Of a stretch of DNA of 64,000 bases, positions 1 to 13,500 are shown in pieces; the first letter of the stretch is position 1, and every line of letters starts with the position of its first letter. Location: positions 66,470,221-66,534,220 of the forward strand of contig NC_134353.1 of NCBI RefSeq assembly GCF_048569485.1, given 5' to 3'. Source of the stretch: Anomaloglossus baeobatrachus. Lineage: Eukaryota; Chordata; Amphibia; Anura; Aromobatidae. Both the position numbers and the translations under genes were made by a program. The notes beneath the pieces are model-generated. The model worked only from the letters and a program-made list of their open reading frames with translations. It did not search any database and was not told the DNA's origin.

Positions 1-62
1 TTTGACAGCATGCGGAATTTTCTCAAGAAAATTCCATTTCCCAGTGCGCACATAGCCTAAGC

Positions 63-248
63 CAGGGTTCCCCAACTCCAGTCCTCGAGGGCCGCCAACA
101 GTGCATGTTTTCAGGATTTCCTTAGCATTGCATGGGTGTTGGAATCATCAACTGTGCAGGTGATTAAATTATCACATGTGCAATACTAAGGAAATCCTGA
201 AAACATGCACTGTTGGCGGCCCTCGAGGACTGGAGTTGGGGACCCATG
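63..248. mobile_element. Short palindromic hAT-like MITE
   Basis: Two inverted arms of about 65 bp (about 65-130 and 181-245) share the block around CTCGAGGGCCGCCAACAGTG and are separated by a short A/T-rich loop. The flanks 55-62 and 249-256 match at 6 of 8 positions, which suggests a degenerate 8-bp target duplication as expected of hAT elements. No transposase is present, so this is a non-autonomous copy. The superfamily is inferred from the target-site length and the CAGGG-type end. Confidence 0.7.
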
Positions 249-256
249 CTCTAAGC

Positions 257-1908
257 TCAGTGGCCACTTCCATCTGAGAACATCCTGCATGAAGCCGCAC
301 AATGGCGTGGTCCTTCTGATCAATTGTTAGGCATTATCTTGGCCTCATAATGTCAAAATGTGACCAGCATGAGGAGGACAGTTTAATACCAATTCTAATT
401 GAGCCCTGAAATATATTGGGCGATTCATGGATCAAACACCTGTTGTAAATTTTGCCATTAAGCTCCTTATTAGCGAACAGTAAGTTGTGCAAAAAGTCCT
501 GAAACATTGAATAGTTGGACATGAGCACCCAAAAGATTAGAGAGGGTTAAATTAAGATCAACTGAAAAGGTTAGAGGGCACTATAGGGTCATCCTGAAAT
601 TTCATCCAAAAGCCAAATATCCCAAACTTACAATATGTCAACAGAACTACTGCCAATATCAGATCACTGGAGACTCAGCACTGGATCCAAGGAGGGTGAC
701 ATTGGTCAAAGATAACCAGCAATGGCCCATATAGTACGTCATCAGCCTGTTACTGGCTTCCTAATACTAGGTTAAACCAGCTATTAAAAACTTCTTTGAT
801 AACACGTTGCTGAGCAAGAACGGGGAGTCAACCTCCCACATCTCACATCCCACATCTCACATGGTGAGAACTGATTACAGATTCTCTGTCTATTCTAAAT
901 ACCTCTTTGTTCATTTTGGCTTGATTATCTAGTTAACACATTCCTGATCACACATCTAAAAGTTATAATGGAGTCTATGCGATTATCATATAGACACAGA
1001 TAATTATGCAATGACATCTATACTTTGATTATTTACACACACAGATAATATTATTACATCTGGACAAACGGCCTATAGCTCAGCAGGCCTAACATTTTTC
1101 GGTGGATCTCTAGAGAAGCCATTTAAACATTATTTATCCTAGATTGTAACAGATTTTGTTTGTTTTTCTCCTTTTTTAAGCTCGAGGTGACAAATCCTAA
1201 ATTGGAGGATCCTATAGCCAGAAGCCTGCAGATCACCAGCCGCAGAGCAAGTCACATGGAAGAACGGGCACTGGATGAATATTAACCAGTCACTGCTTTC
1301 AGCCTGTATTAGCACACTGCATGTTTATTCAGCGTTTAAAGGGAAATTACTGATTATGTTTAAGAGTGATAATTATGTTTTTTTCTCTCCTATGTTTGAA
1401 TTATAAAAACGAATATCTAACTATTGCTGAAATTAGGTGAATGATTGCAAAGCCGTGGGTGTGAACACCATTACTGTAAGAGTACATGACTTTCTCTGCC
1501 AGCACAAAATGACTGTTCAAACAAAGCACAATTGCTCGGTGCATCCTCAGCGTGGCCAAACAATTCAGTGCACCCTCCCGCCTACTAGGTTTTCCATCCA
1601 TTTCTGCGCTGGCTTATTTTAAAGCTGTCATTCAAGAAAGTAGGTGGGACGATGAAATGAACTGTTCCAGCCTCACCAAGGTGGCACCAAGCGCTTGTGC
1701 TTGGTTTTATCAGTCATTTTGTGCTGACAGATTCCATCTCTAGATTTTGCCCAGCTAATAAACAATCAGATGTGGATTGTACCCTTGTATCTTTATAGTA
1801 CTTGTATTATTCATGAGGGTGTGAACATAATCAATAATTTCACAACTTTTGCCAGCATGGGGTAGAATCTTTCAATTATCGATGGACCCACTCAGGAACC
1901 CATTATGA
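257..1908. other. Non-coding stretch, nothing recognised
   Basis: A/T-rich DNA downstream of NOP14. Only short chance reading frames are present on either strand, with no domain, RNA or clear repeat structure that I can support. Confidence 0.5.
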
Positions 1909-2104
1909 GGGTATGATTCTACTTGCATATGACTCGTGCGACTTTCACGTCGGTATCACCTGTCACGGCGCACACTCTCCTGAAAGGAGAGCCTCAGCTG
2001 CATGGAAATACATGCAGCCGACCCACTTCTGTCAGGAGAATGTGCACCGTGCCGGGTGATATCGATAAGACTCGCACGAGTCATATGCAAGTATAATCAT
2101 ACCC
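1909..2104. mobile_element. Palindromic MITE
   Basis: Terminal inverted repeats begin GGGTATGATT and end AATCATACCC and extend inward with mismatches for about 80 bp each. The middle contains CTCCTGAAAGGAGAG. A related copy lies at 45500-45672, sharing the central ACATGCAGCCGACC block and the GGCACGG/CCGTGCC arms. Non-autonomous; superfamily not determined. Confidence 0.7.
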
Positions 2105-2107
2105 TAA

Positions 2108-2499
2108 GGGCTCTTTTCCACTTGCACATAGCTTCTGATGCGAGAGCATTGGAAGCGATATGCTAACGACCTTCTGCTGCGAGCGTCATGCAATCTTGTG
2201 ATCGCCTCACAGATGCGGAGAAGGGAGCACTTTCTCCCATCTCCTCCGCTGTCTGTCTCTGCGTATACCGCACTGCACTCGCATGTCATGTTTCACATGC
2301 TCCCATAGGCTTATATAGGGGTTCGTGAGCCGAGACTCGCTGCAAAACGCAGCATGCTACAATTGCAACGACAGCACAATTTGTGTTGAGAAATAAAAGG
2401 CAAGAGGAAACTGCCTCATCAATTAACACTGGTGCGAATGCGAGCTGATGTTTTATTGGATCGCACTCGCACATGAAAATCACAAGTGGAAAAGAGCCC
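2108..2499. mobile_element. PIF/Harbinger-like MITE with TAA target duplication
   Basis: Ends are GGGCTCTTTTCCACTTG and its exact inverse CAAGTGGAAAAGAGCCC. TAA stands at both flanks (2105-2107 and 2500-2502), the 3-bp target duplication typical of PIF/Harbinger. The interior has no transposase frame. It lies directly against the MITE at 1909-2104. Confidence 0.75.
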
Positions 2500-2502
2500 T
2501 AA

Positions 2503-3866
2503 TACTGATAGTAGGGGCGGGCATAACCTAAATAACACCCAGGGAGCCAGTCATATTTGGAAAACTATACCATCAAAAAGAAGGAATCAAAGTATAAAAC
2601 ACATGAATGTATACCCAACCAAATAAAATATCTTTATCGAGTAAAAGGAAAAACAAACTTACAAACCAAAAACACACTAACATCTACAAAAGGACAGCAC
2701 ACATCCTCAGTGATGACAAGAAAGGACAATCCACACTTTACTCAAAATAAGAGCAAAACTAAAAACAAAATCCCATATATTACATCGAACAATCTCGATA
2801 GAGCCTGTTATATATCAGGTCCAAAAGTCCCTAGGCCTCTTGAACTCCAAATTAATAAGATTTGTTTTACGAGCGCTCGGGAAATCAATACAGTGCACAC
2901 AGCTTAGTATGGTGAGCTCAAAGAATTCTCCTTTATTAGTATGTGACCAGTTTATATAGGGTCACAGACAAAGGCCTTTTCCCTCTGAACTATGCGCCCA
3001 TCAGTGTTAGCAGAAGCTTATGATACCATTAGTTATAATGTTATTTATGTTATATATTATTTGTCTTTTCCTAGAAGCTGTGAATCCCAAGCACTCTAAT
3101 TATCAGTCCCTTAGATAACTGTATGATTGTACTCACACTTCAAAGCATCAACAGATAGTTTTAACTCAGCCAGAAACAATGACTTGTAGAAAGACCAGGA
3201 GAAACGCTGTAGTTTTCTTCTAGAATCTTGTATTAAGTACAAAGTAAAGGCAGGTGAAAAGGAATAATCTGTACAGGGTTGTAGACATGTGTCCAGCAAT
3301 GGTTCCTCTCTAGACTAAACTGAGGAAGAAAGGGAGGAGCATTCTATACAGCAGCCAACTAAGGGAGGAACATAGGGACAAACTTCATACAGTCTAAATC
3401 TACCTAGTAACAATAAGGAATTTCCTGATAGGAGGAAATATAAGCAATGCAAGAAATATATACAACAGGTTGTTCCCATTCATGGGACACAACAATAAGA
3501 GATGGATTCTATTCTCTCACACCATATACCAAGAAAATAAACTAATAATGGCATCTATAACCAGACCGGCCTAGAAAAGACAGTAATTGATGGGGCAACA
3601 AATATTACCCTACTCGTGTCATCATAGTCGTGTGACTCCATCACTGGGGACACGGACTGGTGATTTCGCAGAAGTCAATGTGTTTTTCATCTGTCGATTT
3701 GTTCTTCCTTTTTCTTGGCGTTTACAATAAAGATATCCCATTTATTCGGATGCTCACTTGATTCTGTCTGGGTGTTAATGGGGTCCTCATGTTGCCGGAG
3801 TGATCTGTTTGATGATTTGAGATTTGGGGGCTTGTTATGCTCAGGTTTTGGAAGGCAGAATCCACA
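2503..3866. other. A/T-rich non-coding stretch
   Basis: A frame of 116 codons at 2557-2907 on the plus strand is Lys/Thr/Asn-rich, as expected of A-rich DNA, and shows no recognisable motif. I see no supportable gene, RNA or complete repeat here. Confidence 0.45.
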
Positions 3867-3867
3867 T

Positions 3868-5425
<1,558 letters not shown>

Positions 5426-5426
5426 A

Positions 5427-5747
5427 TTCCCAACTGAGTTCAACCCCTTTAGTCGGTAATAAAGGGTTTAATGTGGGGGAGGGAGAAAACATTCACCACT
5501 AAGGTTTGCTACGTGGTTTCTTTCTGAGTAAGGTTACTCACAGATGTTAGCAGTAAAGCCCCCATACACATCATATATTGATCAGATAACAGCCATCTCT
5601 CCCAACTCCTCCATATAGGTATGTTCAGGTTGGCCGAGTGCTGCTGTATTCTGTATTAGAGAGCTGTTGCCAAATTCCTCTGGCAGTAGCTCATCTCCCA
5701 GATAAAAATCAGCCACTGGAAATCCAATGTGCTGGAACTAGTGATGA
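5427..5747. other. Non-coding stretch, nothing recognised
   Basis: Sequence between the Tc1-like element and the minisatellite. No coding frame or repeat is supported. Confidence 0.4.
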
Positions 5748-6232
5748 GCAAGCACTACCGTGCTCAGTACTCGTGACTAGTGAGGAGTGAGCGCTACCAT
5801 GCTCAGTACTCGTGACTAGTGAGGAGTGAGCACTACCATGCTCAGGTGCTCAGTACTCATAACTAGTGATGAGTGGGCACTACCATGCTCAGTACGCGTA
5901 ACTAGTGATGAGCGAGCACTACCATGCTCAGTACGCGTAACTATTGATGAGCGAGCATTACCTTGCTTGGGTGTTCTGTACTCGTAACTAGTGATGAGCA
6001 GGCACTACCATGCTCGGGTGCTCGTAACTAGTGATGAGCGAGCACTACCATGCTCAGTATGAGTAACTAGTGATGAGCAAGCACTACCATGCTCGGGGGC
6101 GCAGTACTCGTAACTAGTGATGAGCGAGCACTACCATGCTCAATACGAGTAACTAGTGATGAGCGGGCACTACCATGCTCGGGGGCTCTGTACTCGGAAC
6201 TAGTGATGAGTGTGCACTACTCGAAACGAGCA
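5748..6232. repeat. Minisatellite, about 40-bp unit, roughly 12 copies
   Basis: Tandem units carry ACTAGTGATGAGCGAGCAC followed by TACCATGCTC and a variable GGGTGCTC/CAGTACTCGTA linker. Unit length varies from about 35 to 50 bp because the linker is present or absent. Each unit contains two near-palindromic TGAGCGAGCAC/GTGCTC blocks. Reading frames across it are products of the repeat. Confidence 0.85.
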
Positions 6233-6769
6233 GGTAAAATGCTTGACTCAACTACCAAGTATAATGGAAGTAAATGGGAAAGCCGCACATTTTTCCAGAA
6301 GATCTTACAGAAGTTGGAACTTATTTTCCCTAACACAATTTGTCAGGCGGGGGTTCTGGAATTACCTATAAACAAGACGACTGCCAGATATTCCCACCAA
6401 CATCGGTGTGGTTGGCCATTTTTAATCTAAGGTGTATGGGGGGGGGGGCTTTAAAGAATAGTATATTTTTTTCTCTGGTACGGTTCTTTGGCATGTTCTC
6501 TGAGCAAAAAACAATTTACAAAGAAGAATATTGGAGATCTGTTCTTCGAGAAGGACAAGAAGGGATAATAGATGTGTATGTGTATGTGTATAACAATAAC
6601 CAGTCACACAAAAATATGGAGTGTCACCTTTGCAGATTGTGTACAACACCTTAAAAATATCAAGTAATGATTGTAACTGGATCACGTGCAACGCCAGCCC
6701 CTCAGACTCATAGTAAAGCGCCACATGAGAGATCCGGGGCCTAAAGGGTAGAGGGATCAATACATTTCA
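6233..6769. other. Non-coding stretch with G run and short TGTATG repeat
   Basis: Contains a run of nine G near 6439 and a short GTATGTGTATGTG repeat near 6573. Two overlapping frames on opposite strands (6340-6654, 6422-6760) have no recognisable domain and I do not call them genes. Confidence 0.4.
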
Positions 6770-6811
6770 TGAAACAGGCATTTCCACTAGGCTTCAAGTT
6801 TGGGACTGCAA

Positions 6812-6866
6812 TGGAATAAAGACAACGCGTTTCGGCTTCACAAAACCTTCATCAGGAGTAGATATA
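6812..6866 (-). ncRNA. Hammerhead-ribozyme-like core, possible Penelope/retrozyme relic
   Basis: On the minus strand, CTCCTGATGAAGG is followed by a short stem-loop and then GCCGAAACGCGTTGTC. The order CTGATGA, stem II (GGTTT with AAGCC), GAAA, GTC is that of a type I hammerhead, and the GAAACGCG context resembles that of known animal hammerheads. Against it, there is one extra A before stem II and I cannot draw a convincing stem I next to the core. The surrounding 6770-6960 looks like an old repeat. Low confidence that it cleaves. Confidence 0.35.
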
Positions 6867-6960
6867 TGCTATCAGGTATTCCGTGGAACAGTAGGTACAT
6901 TTCTGGGGATATTTTTCCCACCCACAAAGATTATTTCAAATATCTTTACATACAGAGATT

Positions 6961-7446
6961 CAGATGGAATATTTAAGCTCAGGAGTATATAATTATCACG
7001 CTACCCCCCAAGCACGTTCATCAACTCTCGGGTCTTAGAAAAGTTAAGATGGCTACGACGGGGCGGAAAAGCGATAAAACAATACATCCAATATTTAAAT
7101 TTGTTTTATAATTACAATATAATCCACATAGAAAGTAGAGAAAAACATTGCTTTCACTACACACTTAAAAATAAAAATAATAAAAATACAATTACGCCTG
7201 CAGACGACGTACTCTGTGCTTGCTGGATAAAAGGCAGCTTTATACAACATCTCTGATATCCCATTTTGAAATACAGAAAACTGCAAATAATTGTACAGAT
7301 TTTTTTCCATAAAAAAATGGAAAAAAAAAATAAATGGGTAACTGGTCTGTCCCTATAATGGACAGAGCAGGGGACAGTCTATGAGAAGCTTGTTTCGGAC
7401 AGCTCCGGTCACCATTGTCTCCACGATGCAAAGTCCAATACGTGCG
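6961..7446. other. Presumed NOP14 3' untranslated and downstream region
   Basis: This is the region 3' of the NOP14 stop on the minus strand. A/T-rich, with no obvious strong AATAAA on the minus strand close to the stop. The 3' end of the transcript cannot be fixed from sequence. Confidence 0.4.
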
Positions 7447-7549
7447 TTACTTCCCCCTCATTTTCCTCCGTTTCAGTTCTTTCCATTCACCCTCCTGTGT
7501 AGATAAACTGTGGAAGAGCTCCTTCACCTTCCTCTTTCTCTCCGAATCC
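7447..7549 (-). CDS. nop14: NOP14 last coding exon
   Basis: A 103-nt exon after TTTTTGCAG. The first base completes Arg, followed by [20 protein letters not shown] and a basic tail ending MRGK, then TAA at 7449-7447. The tail resembles a nucleolar localisation signal. Confidence 0.95.
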
Positions 7550-10500
7550 CTGCAAAAATCAAACAAAACAAGATAATGGGTCAGTTTGAGGAGGTAGAAA
7601 AGAAATGATACGTTTAAAACGTCCTCCACTAGAGGCTAGAGGGTCAAGCCGTGTCACCCCCCCCGCTAGAGGGAGAGCCGTCCCCCCCCCCCCCGCTAGA
7701 GGGAGAGCCCTTCCCCCCCACTAGAGGGAGAGCCATCGTGCCACCCCCCCCTCTAGAGGGAGAGCCTTCTCCCCCCCTCCCACTAGAGGGAGAGCCGTCT
7801 TCCCCCCCCCCCCCCCACTAGAGGGAGTGCCGTCGTCCCCCCCCGCTAGAGGGGGAGCATTCCCCCCACTAGAGGGAGAGCCGTCCCTCCCCGCTAGAGG
7901 GAGAGCAGTCGTCTCCCCCCCCCACTAGAGGGAGAGCCGTCGTGCCCCCCCCCCTCCCCGCTAGAGGGAGAGCCGTCCTCTACATAAATCAAGGAAAAGT
8001 ACTGAGAACCTGCAAAACATTACTGGAATATGATACATGAAGTCCTGCTGTTTCCAAAAGGAACGAGACAACAGTAGAGGTTTCCCCTGTTTTTGGTCAA
8101 TGCTGACATGATGGGGCTTTTAGTCCCATGCCACCAGACACTGAATTTCACTTGGAAATTTCCCACTGACATGACTTCAAATTATATTAATATGGACAAT
8201 GGGTGCTTCATTATCACCGCTCGCTCTTCCGGCACACTGTCCATAACAGTTTTGCAGGCAATTTATTCTTTGGGCCCAGTCCCTGATTGATATGTAAATT
8301 ATCCACTAACAAAAAGGAAGAAAGAGAATTTTGTTTACTTACCGTAAATTCTTTTTCTTATAGTTCCGTATTGGGAGACCCAGACATTGGGTGTTTAGCT
8401 TCTGCCTCCGGAGGACACACAAAGTACTACACTCAAAAGTGTAGCTCCTCCCTCTGAGCTTATACACCCCCTGGAGAACCAGATCTAGCCAGTTTAGTGC
8501 AAAAGCTGAAGGAGAATAGCCACCAACAAGTAAAAACAGAGCAAGAACCGGAACAACCGGAGCCTCTGTCTACGACAACAGCCGGTGATAACACGCGGAA
8601 CAAGAAACTGCCAACAGGCAACAGGGAGGGTGCTGGGTCTCCCAATACAGAACTATAAGAAAAAGAATTTACGGTAAGTAAACAAAATTCTCTTTCTTTA
8701 TCGTTCCTATGGGAGACCCAGACCTTGGGACGTTCCAAAGCAGTCCATGGGTGGGAATAAACAGAAAAACTGAGAAGTAGGCGGAGCCTAACTTCACAAG
8801 TGGGCGACAGCCGCCTGAAGGATGCGTCTGCCCAAGCTCGCATCTGCCGAAGCATGAGCATGCACTTGGTAGTGCTTTGAAAAGGTATGCAGGCTAGTCC
8901 AAGTGGCAGCCTGACAGACTTGCTGAGCCGTAGCCTGGTGCCTGAAAGCCCAAGAGGCACCGACAGCTCTGGTCGAGTGTGCCTTGATCCCCGGCGGGAG
9001 AGGCACCTGAGAACACTGGTAGGCATCCGAAATGGTTGACCTAATCCAACGGGCTAAGGTCGGCTTAGAAGCAGAGAGGCCCTTACACCGACCTGTGGTT
9101 AGCACAAAAAGAGAGGTGCACCGCCTAAGAGCAGCGGTGCGAGACACATAGATCCGGAGCGCCCGCACCAGATCCAGAGTATGCAACGCTTTTTCAAAGC
9201 GATGAACAGGAGCCGGACAAAAGGAAGGTAGGGTAATGTCCTGGTTAAGGTGGAAAGGAGAAACCACCTTAGGGAGAAAGTCCGGAGTCGGACGGAGAAC
9301 CACCTTGTCTTGATGAAAAACCAAAAAAAGTGACTCCGAAGAGAGCGCAGCTAAATCAGAGACTCTCCTGAGGGAAGTTATGGCCACTAGAAAGACCACC
9401 TTCTGTGAAAGACGAAACAAAGAAACCTCCCTAAGAGGCTCAAAGGGGGGTTTCTGCAAAACCGTGAGAACCAAATTGAGGTCCCAGGGATCCAAGGGTC
9501 GCCGGTAAGGCGGGATGATGTGAGACGCACCTTGCATGAAGGTGCGGACCTGAGCCAGCCGGGCGATACGCCGCTGGAACAGAACTGACAAAGCTGAGAC
9601 TTGTCCCTTGAGAGAGTTGAGGGATAGTCCTAGCTGCAGACCGGACTGTAGAAAAGACAGAAGGGTCGGCAAGGAAAAAGGACAAGGAGAATGGCCGGAA
9701 GAGCGACACCAGGACAGGAAAATCTTCCAAGTCCTGTGATAGATCTTGGCAGAGGAAGACTTACGGGCCCGAGTCATAGTGGAAATGACTTCAGGGGGGA
9801 TACCAGAAGCAGTCAAGATCCAGGACTCAAGAGCCACGCCGTCAATCTGAGAGCCGCAGAATTCTGGCGGAAAAACGGACCTTGTGAGAGAAGGTCTGGA
9901 CGGTCCGGAAGATGCCACGGCACCTCTACGGACAGATGGAGCAGGTCTGGGTACCAAGCTCGCCTGGGCCAGTCCGGAGCAATGAGGATGACTCGACGGC
10001 CCTCCATTCTGATCTTGCGCAGAACTCTGGGCAAGAGAGCTAGAGGGGGAAACACGTAGGACAGACGAAACTGGGACCAGTCTTGAACCAGAGCGTCCGC
10101 TGCAAAGGCCTGAGGATCGTGGGAGCGAGCCACGTAAACCGGAACCTTGTTGTTGTGACGGGATGCCATTAGGTCCACTTCCGGAGTGCCCCACTTGCGG
10201 CAGATTGACTGAAACACTGCCGGATGCAGGGACCACTCGCCACTGTCGACGGTTTGACGGCTGAGATAATCTGCTTCCCAGTTTTCCAAGCCTGGGATGT
10301 GGACTGCGGATATGGTGGACTTGGAGTCCTCCGTCCATTGAAGGATGCGTTGTACCTCCAACATTGCCAGGCGGCTGCTTGTCCCGCCTTGGTGATTGAT
10401 GTAGGCAACCGCTGTCGCGTTGTCTGACTGGACTCGGATGTGCTTGCCCGCCAACAGGTGGTGAAAGGCTAGGAGAGCTAGAAGCACAGCTCTGGTTTCC

Positions 10501-13500
10501 AGCACATTGATCGAGAGGGCTGACTCGGACGGAGTCCAAGTGCCCTGAGCTCGGTGGTGGAGACATACCGCTCCCCAGCTGGATAGACTGGCATCCGTGG
10601 TGACGATCACCCAGGACGGGGCCAGGAAGGAGCGCCCCTGAGACAGAGAGAGGGGCCGAAGCCACCACTGAAGAGACTCCTGGTCTGTGGCGACAGAGCC
10701 ACTAGCCTGTGCAAGGAGGAAGGCCGCTTGTCCCAACAGCGGAGAATGTCCAGCTGCAGAGGACGCAGATGGAACTGGGCAAAGGGAACAGCCTCCATTG
10801 ACGCCACCATCTGACCCAGCACCTGCATCAGGTGCCTGATGGAAAAACGGCGGGGCCTCAGCAGAGAGCGCACCGCCAGTTGGAGGGACTGCTGTTTGAC
10901 TAAGGGCAGCTTCACAAGTGCCGGCAGAGTCTCGAACTGCATCCCTAGGTACGTGAGCCTCTGGGTCGGAGTCAGAGTGGATTTGGGCAGATTGACAAGC
11001 CACCCAAATTGGGCTAGAGTGGCGAGAGTGAGCGAGACACTCTGCTGACAGTCTGCGCTGGATGAAGAAGGTCGTCCAGGTAAGGAATCACTGCCAACCC
11101 CTGGAGGTGCAGAACCGCAACCACTGCTGCCATGACCTTGGTGAATACCCGAGGGGCCGTGGCTAACCCAAAGGGGAGAGCCACGAATTGGAAATGTTCC
11201 TCTCCGATTGCAAAACGTAGCAAACGCTGGTGTGAAACTGCAATTGGCACATGTAGATAGGCATCTCTGATGTCGATGGATGGCAGGAAATCCCCTTGGG
11301 TCATTGAGGCAATGACTGATCGCAGAGACTCCATGCGAAAATGCCGCACCTGAACATGCTTGTTGAGAAGCTTGAGATCCAGGATGGGCCAGAAGGAACC
11401 GTCCGTCCTTTTTGGGAACTAGGAAGAGATTTGAGTAGAAACCTCTGAACTGTTCCCGGGCGGGAACCGGTACAATTACTCCGTTGGCCTGCAAGGATGC
11501 CACGGCCTGAGAGAAGGCGGCGACCTTGGAGCAGGGGGGAGTTGACAGAAAAAATCTGTTTGGCGGGCTGGAAGAGAATTCTATCCTGTAGCTGTGGGAG
11601 ATGATGTCCCGCACCCACTGATCGGAGACGTGTTGAAACCACGCGTCGCCAAAGTGGGAGAGCCTGCCACCGACTAAGGACGTTGCTGGCGCGGACAGAT
11701 AGTCAAGAGGAGGCTGCCTTAGTGGCAGCAGCTCCTGCGGTCTTCTGTGGACGCGCTTTTGGGCGCCAGCTGGATTTTTGGTCCTTGGCTGAGTTAGTGG
11801 ACGAGGCCGAGGGCTTAGAGGACGACCAGTTGGAGGAACGAAAGGAACGAAACCTCGACTGATTCCTACCGTGGACAGGTCTCCTGGTTTTGGTTTGTGG
11901 CATGGAAGTACTCTTCCCGCCAGTAGCCTCCTTAATAATTTCATCCAGCTGTTCACCGAACAGCCTGGACCCAGCAAAAGGGAGTCCAGCAAGGAACTTC
12001 TTCGAGGAAGCATCTGCCTTCCACTCTCGAAGCCACAGGATCCTGCGGATAGCGAGGGAATTAGCCGAAGCCACCGCAGTGCGGTGAGAAGCCTCCAGCA
12101 TGGCAGACATGGCATAGGATGAAAAAGCTGAAGCTTGGGAAGTTAAAGCAACCATTCCGGGCATAGATTCCCTGGCAAGGGAATGCATCTCCTCTAGAGA
12201 AGCAGAGATGGCTTTGAGAGCCCACACTGCTGCAAAAGTTGGGGAGAACGAGGCCCCTGCCGCCTCATATGCAGATTTGGTCAGAAGGTCGACCTGGCGG
12301 TCAGTGGAATCCTTAAGAGAGGTGCCATCAGCCACTGATACAACGGTCCGGGCTGAGAGTCTAGACACCGGGGGGTCTACCTTTGGTGAATGAGCCCACT
12401 CCTTGACCACCTCAGGTGGAAACGGAAACCGGTCATCAGAACCACGCTTTGGGAAGAGTTTGTCAGGACAGGCCCTAGGCTTGGACACAGCGGCTTGAAA
12501 ACTGGAGTGGTTAAGAACACACTCTGTCCTCTTAGGCGAGGTAAACTGGTGCTTTTCAGCCAGAGAGGGTTGATCCTCTGATACTGGCGGATTGAGATCC
12601 AGTACAGAATTAATGGACGCAATCAAATCACTAACATCTGAGTCACTTTCGGACAGATCAATGGGGCACATGGAGTTAGCCTCCGAGCCCCCTGTAAAGG
12701 CATCCTCCTCATCCTGCGAGTCAGCTCCTGAATCAGAGCCGCGGGACGAGGAAGGAGAGGGAGCCCTGCGTCTCCTTTTAGGAGGACGGGGTCTGGGACG
12801 AGATGATGAATCCTCTGTGAGCTCCGCTGAGAAGCCCTAGCAGCAGAGGCACCCTGTGAAGGGGGCTGATGCATGTTCAGCAAAGTCCTGGACAGCTGTC
12901 CTATGGAGTCGGCAAAAGACTGGGAGATAGACCTAGAAAAGGATTCTACCCAAGCCGGGGGTTCAGCCACGGGGACCGGAGCAGCCTGAGAGACCACTGG
13001 GGGGGCGATTCCAGGCTGAGGCATTGTCAGGTTAGAGCAGGCATCACAATGTGGATAGGTGCTCGGTTCAGGCAGTAGGAGCTTACATGCAGTGCATACT
13101 GAATACAGCTTTGGAGCCTTGCTCCTCGTGTGAGACATGCTGCTGAAGTGGGGGCTCTGCCAGAATGACCCCCAGAGAGTATATACAGAAGGTCCACAAC
13201 CGGAGGTTGTGGCTTACCAGACCGCTGGAGCGGTGTTGTGTGCCCTCCGGATCCCAAAGCCCGGACCCCCAAGCACCTCAGCAGGGATGCTGCAGCCAGC
13301 GCTGATCGCAGGGAAGAACGCTGAGAAAATGGCGCCGAAGTGAAGAGAGGGGGCGGGACTCACTCTGAGAGCGGGATCTGGAGGGCCATAGAGACCTACA
13401 GGGGAGGAGACATGAACTCAGTGAGGAGTGTCTCTCCCCTGTGTAGAACGGCTGCTGGGCGGAGCCACACTGTCCCTCTGCATGAATGACATGCGAGGGC

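Noticed and set aside
2557-2907. A 116-codon plus-strand frame
   Set aside because: Low-complexity Lys/Thr/Asn composition from A-rich DNA, no motif, no splice or promoter context.
6340-6760. Overlapping 104- and 112-codon frames on opposite strands
   Set aside because: No family resemblance; they span a G run and a TG repeat and end in repeat sequence.
9691-10059. Plus-strand frames inside DIRS copies (for example 9691-10059, 16617-16985, 22491-22787)
   Set aside because: They lie opposite strongly recognisable RT, RNase H or recombinase sequence and recur only because the copies are homologous.
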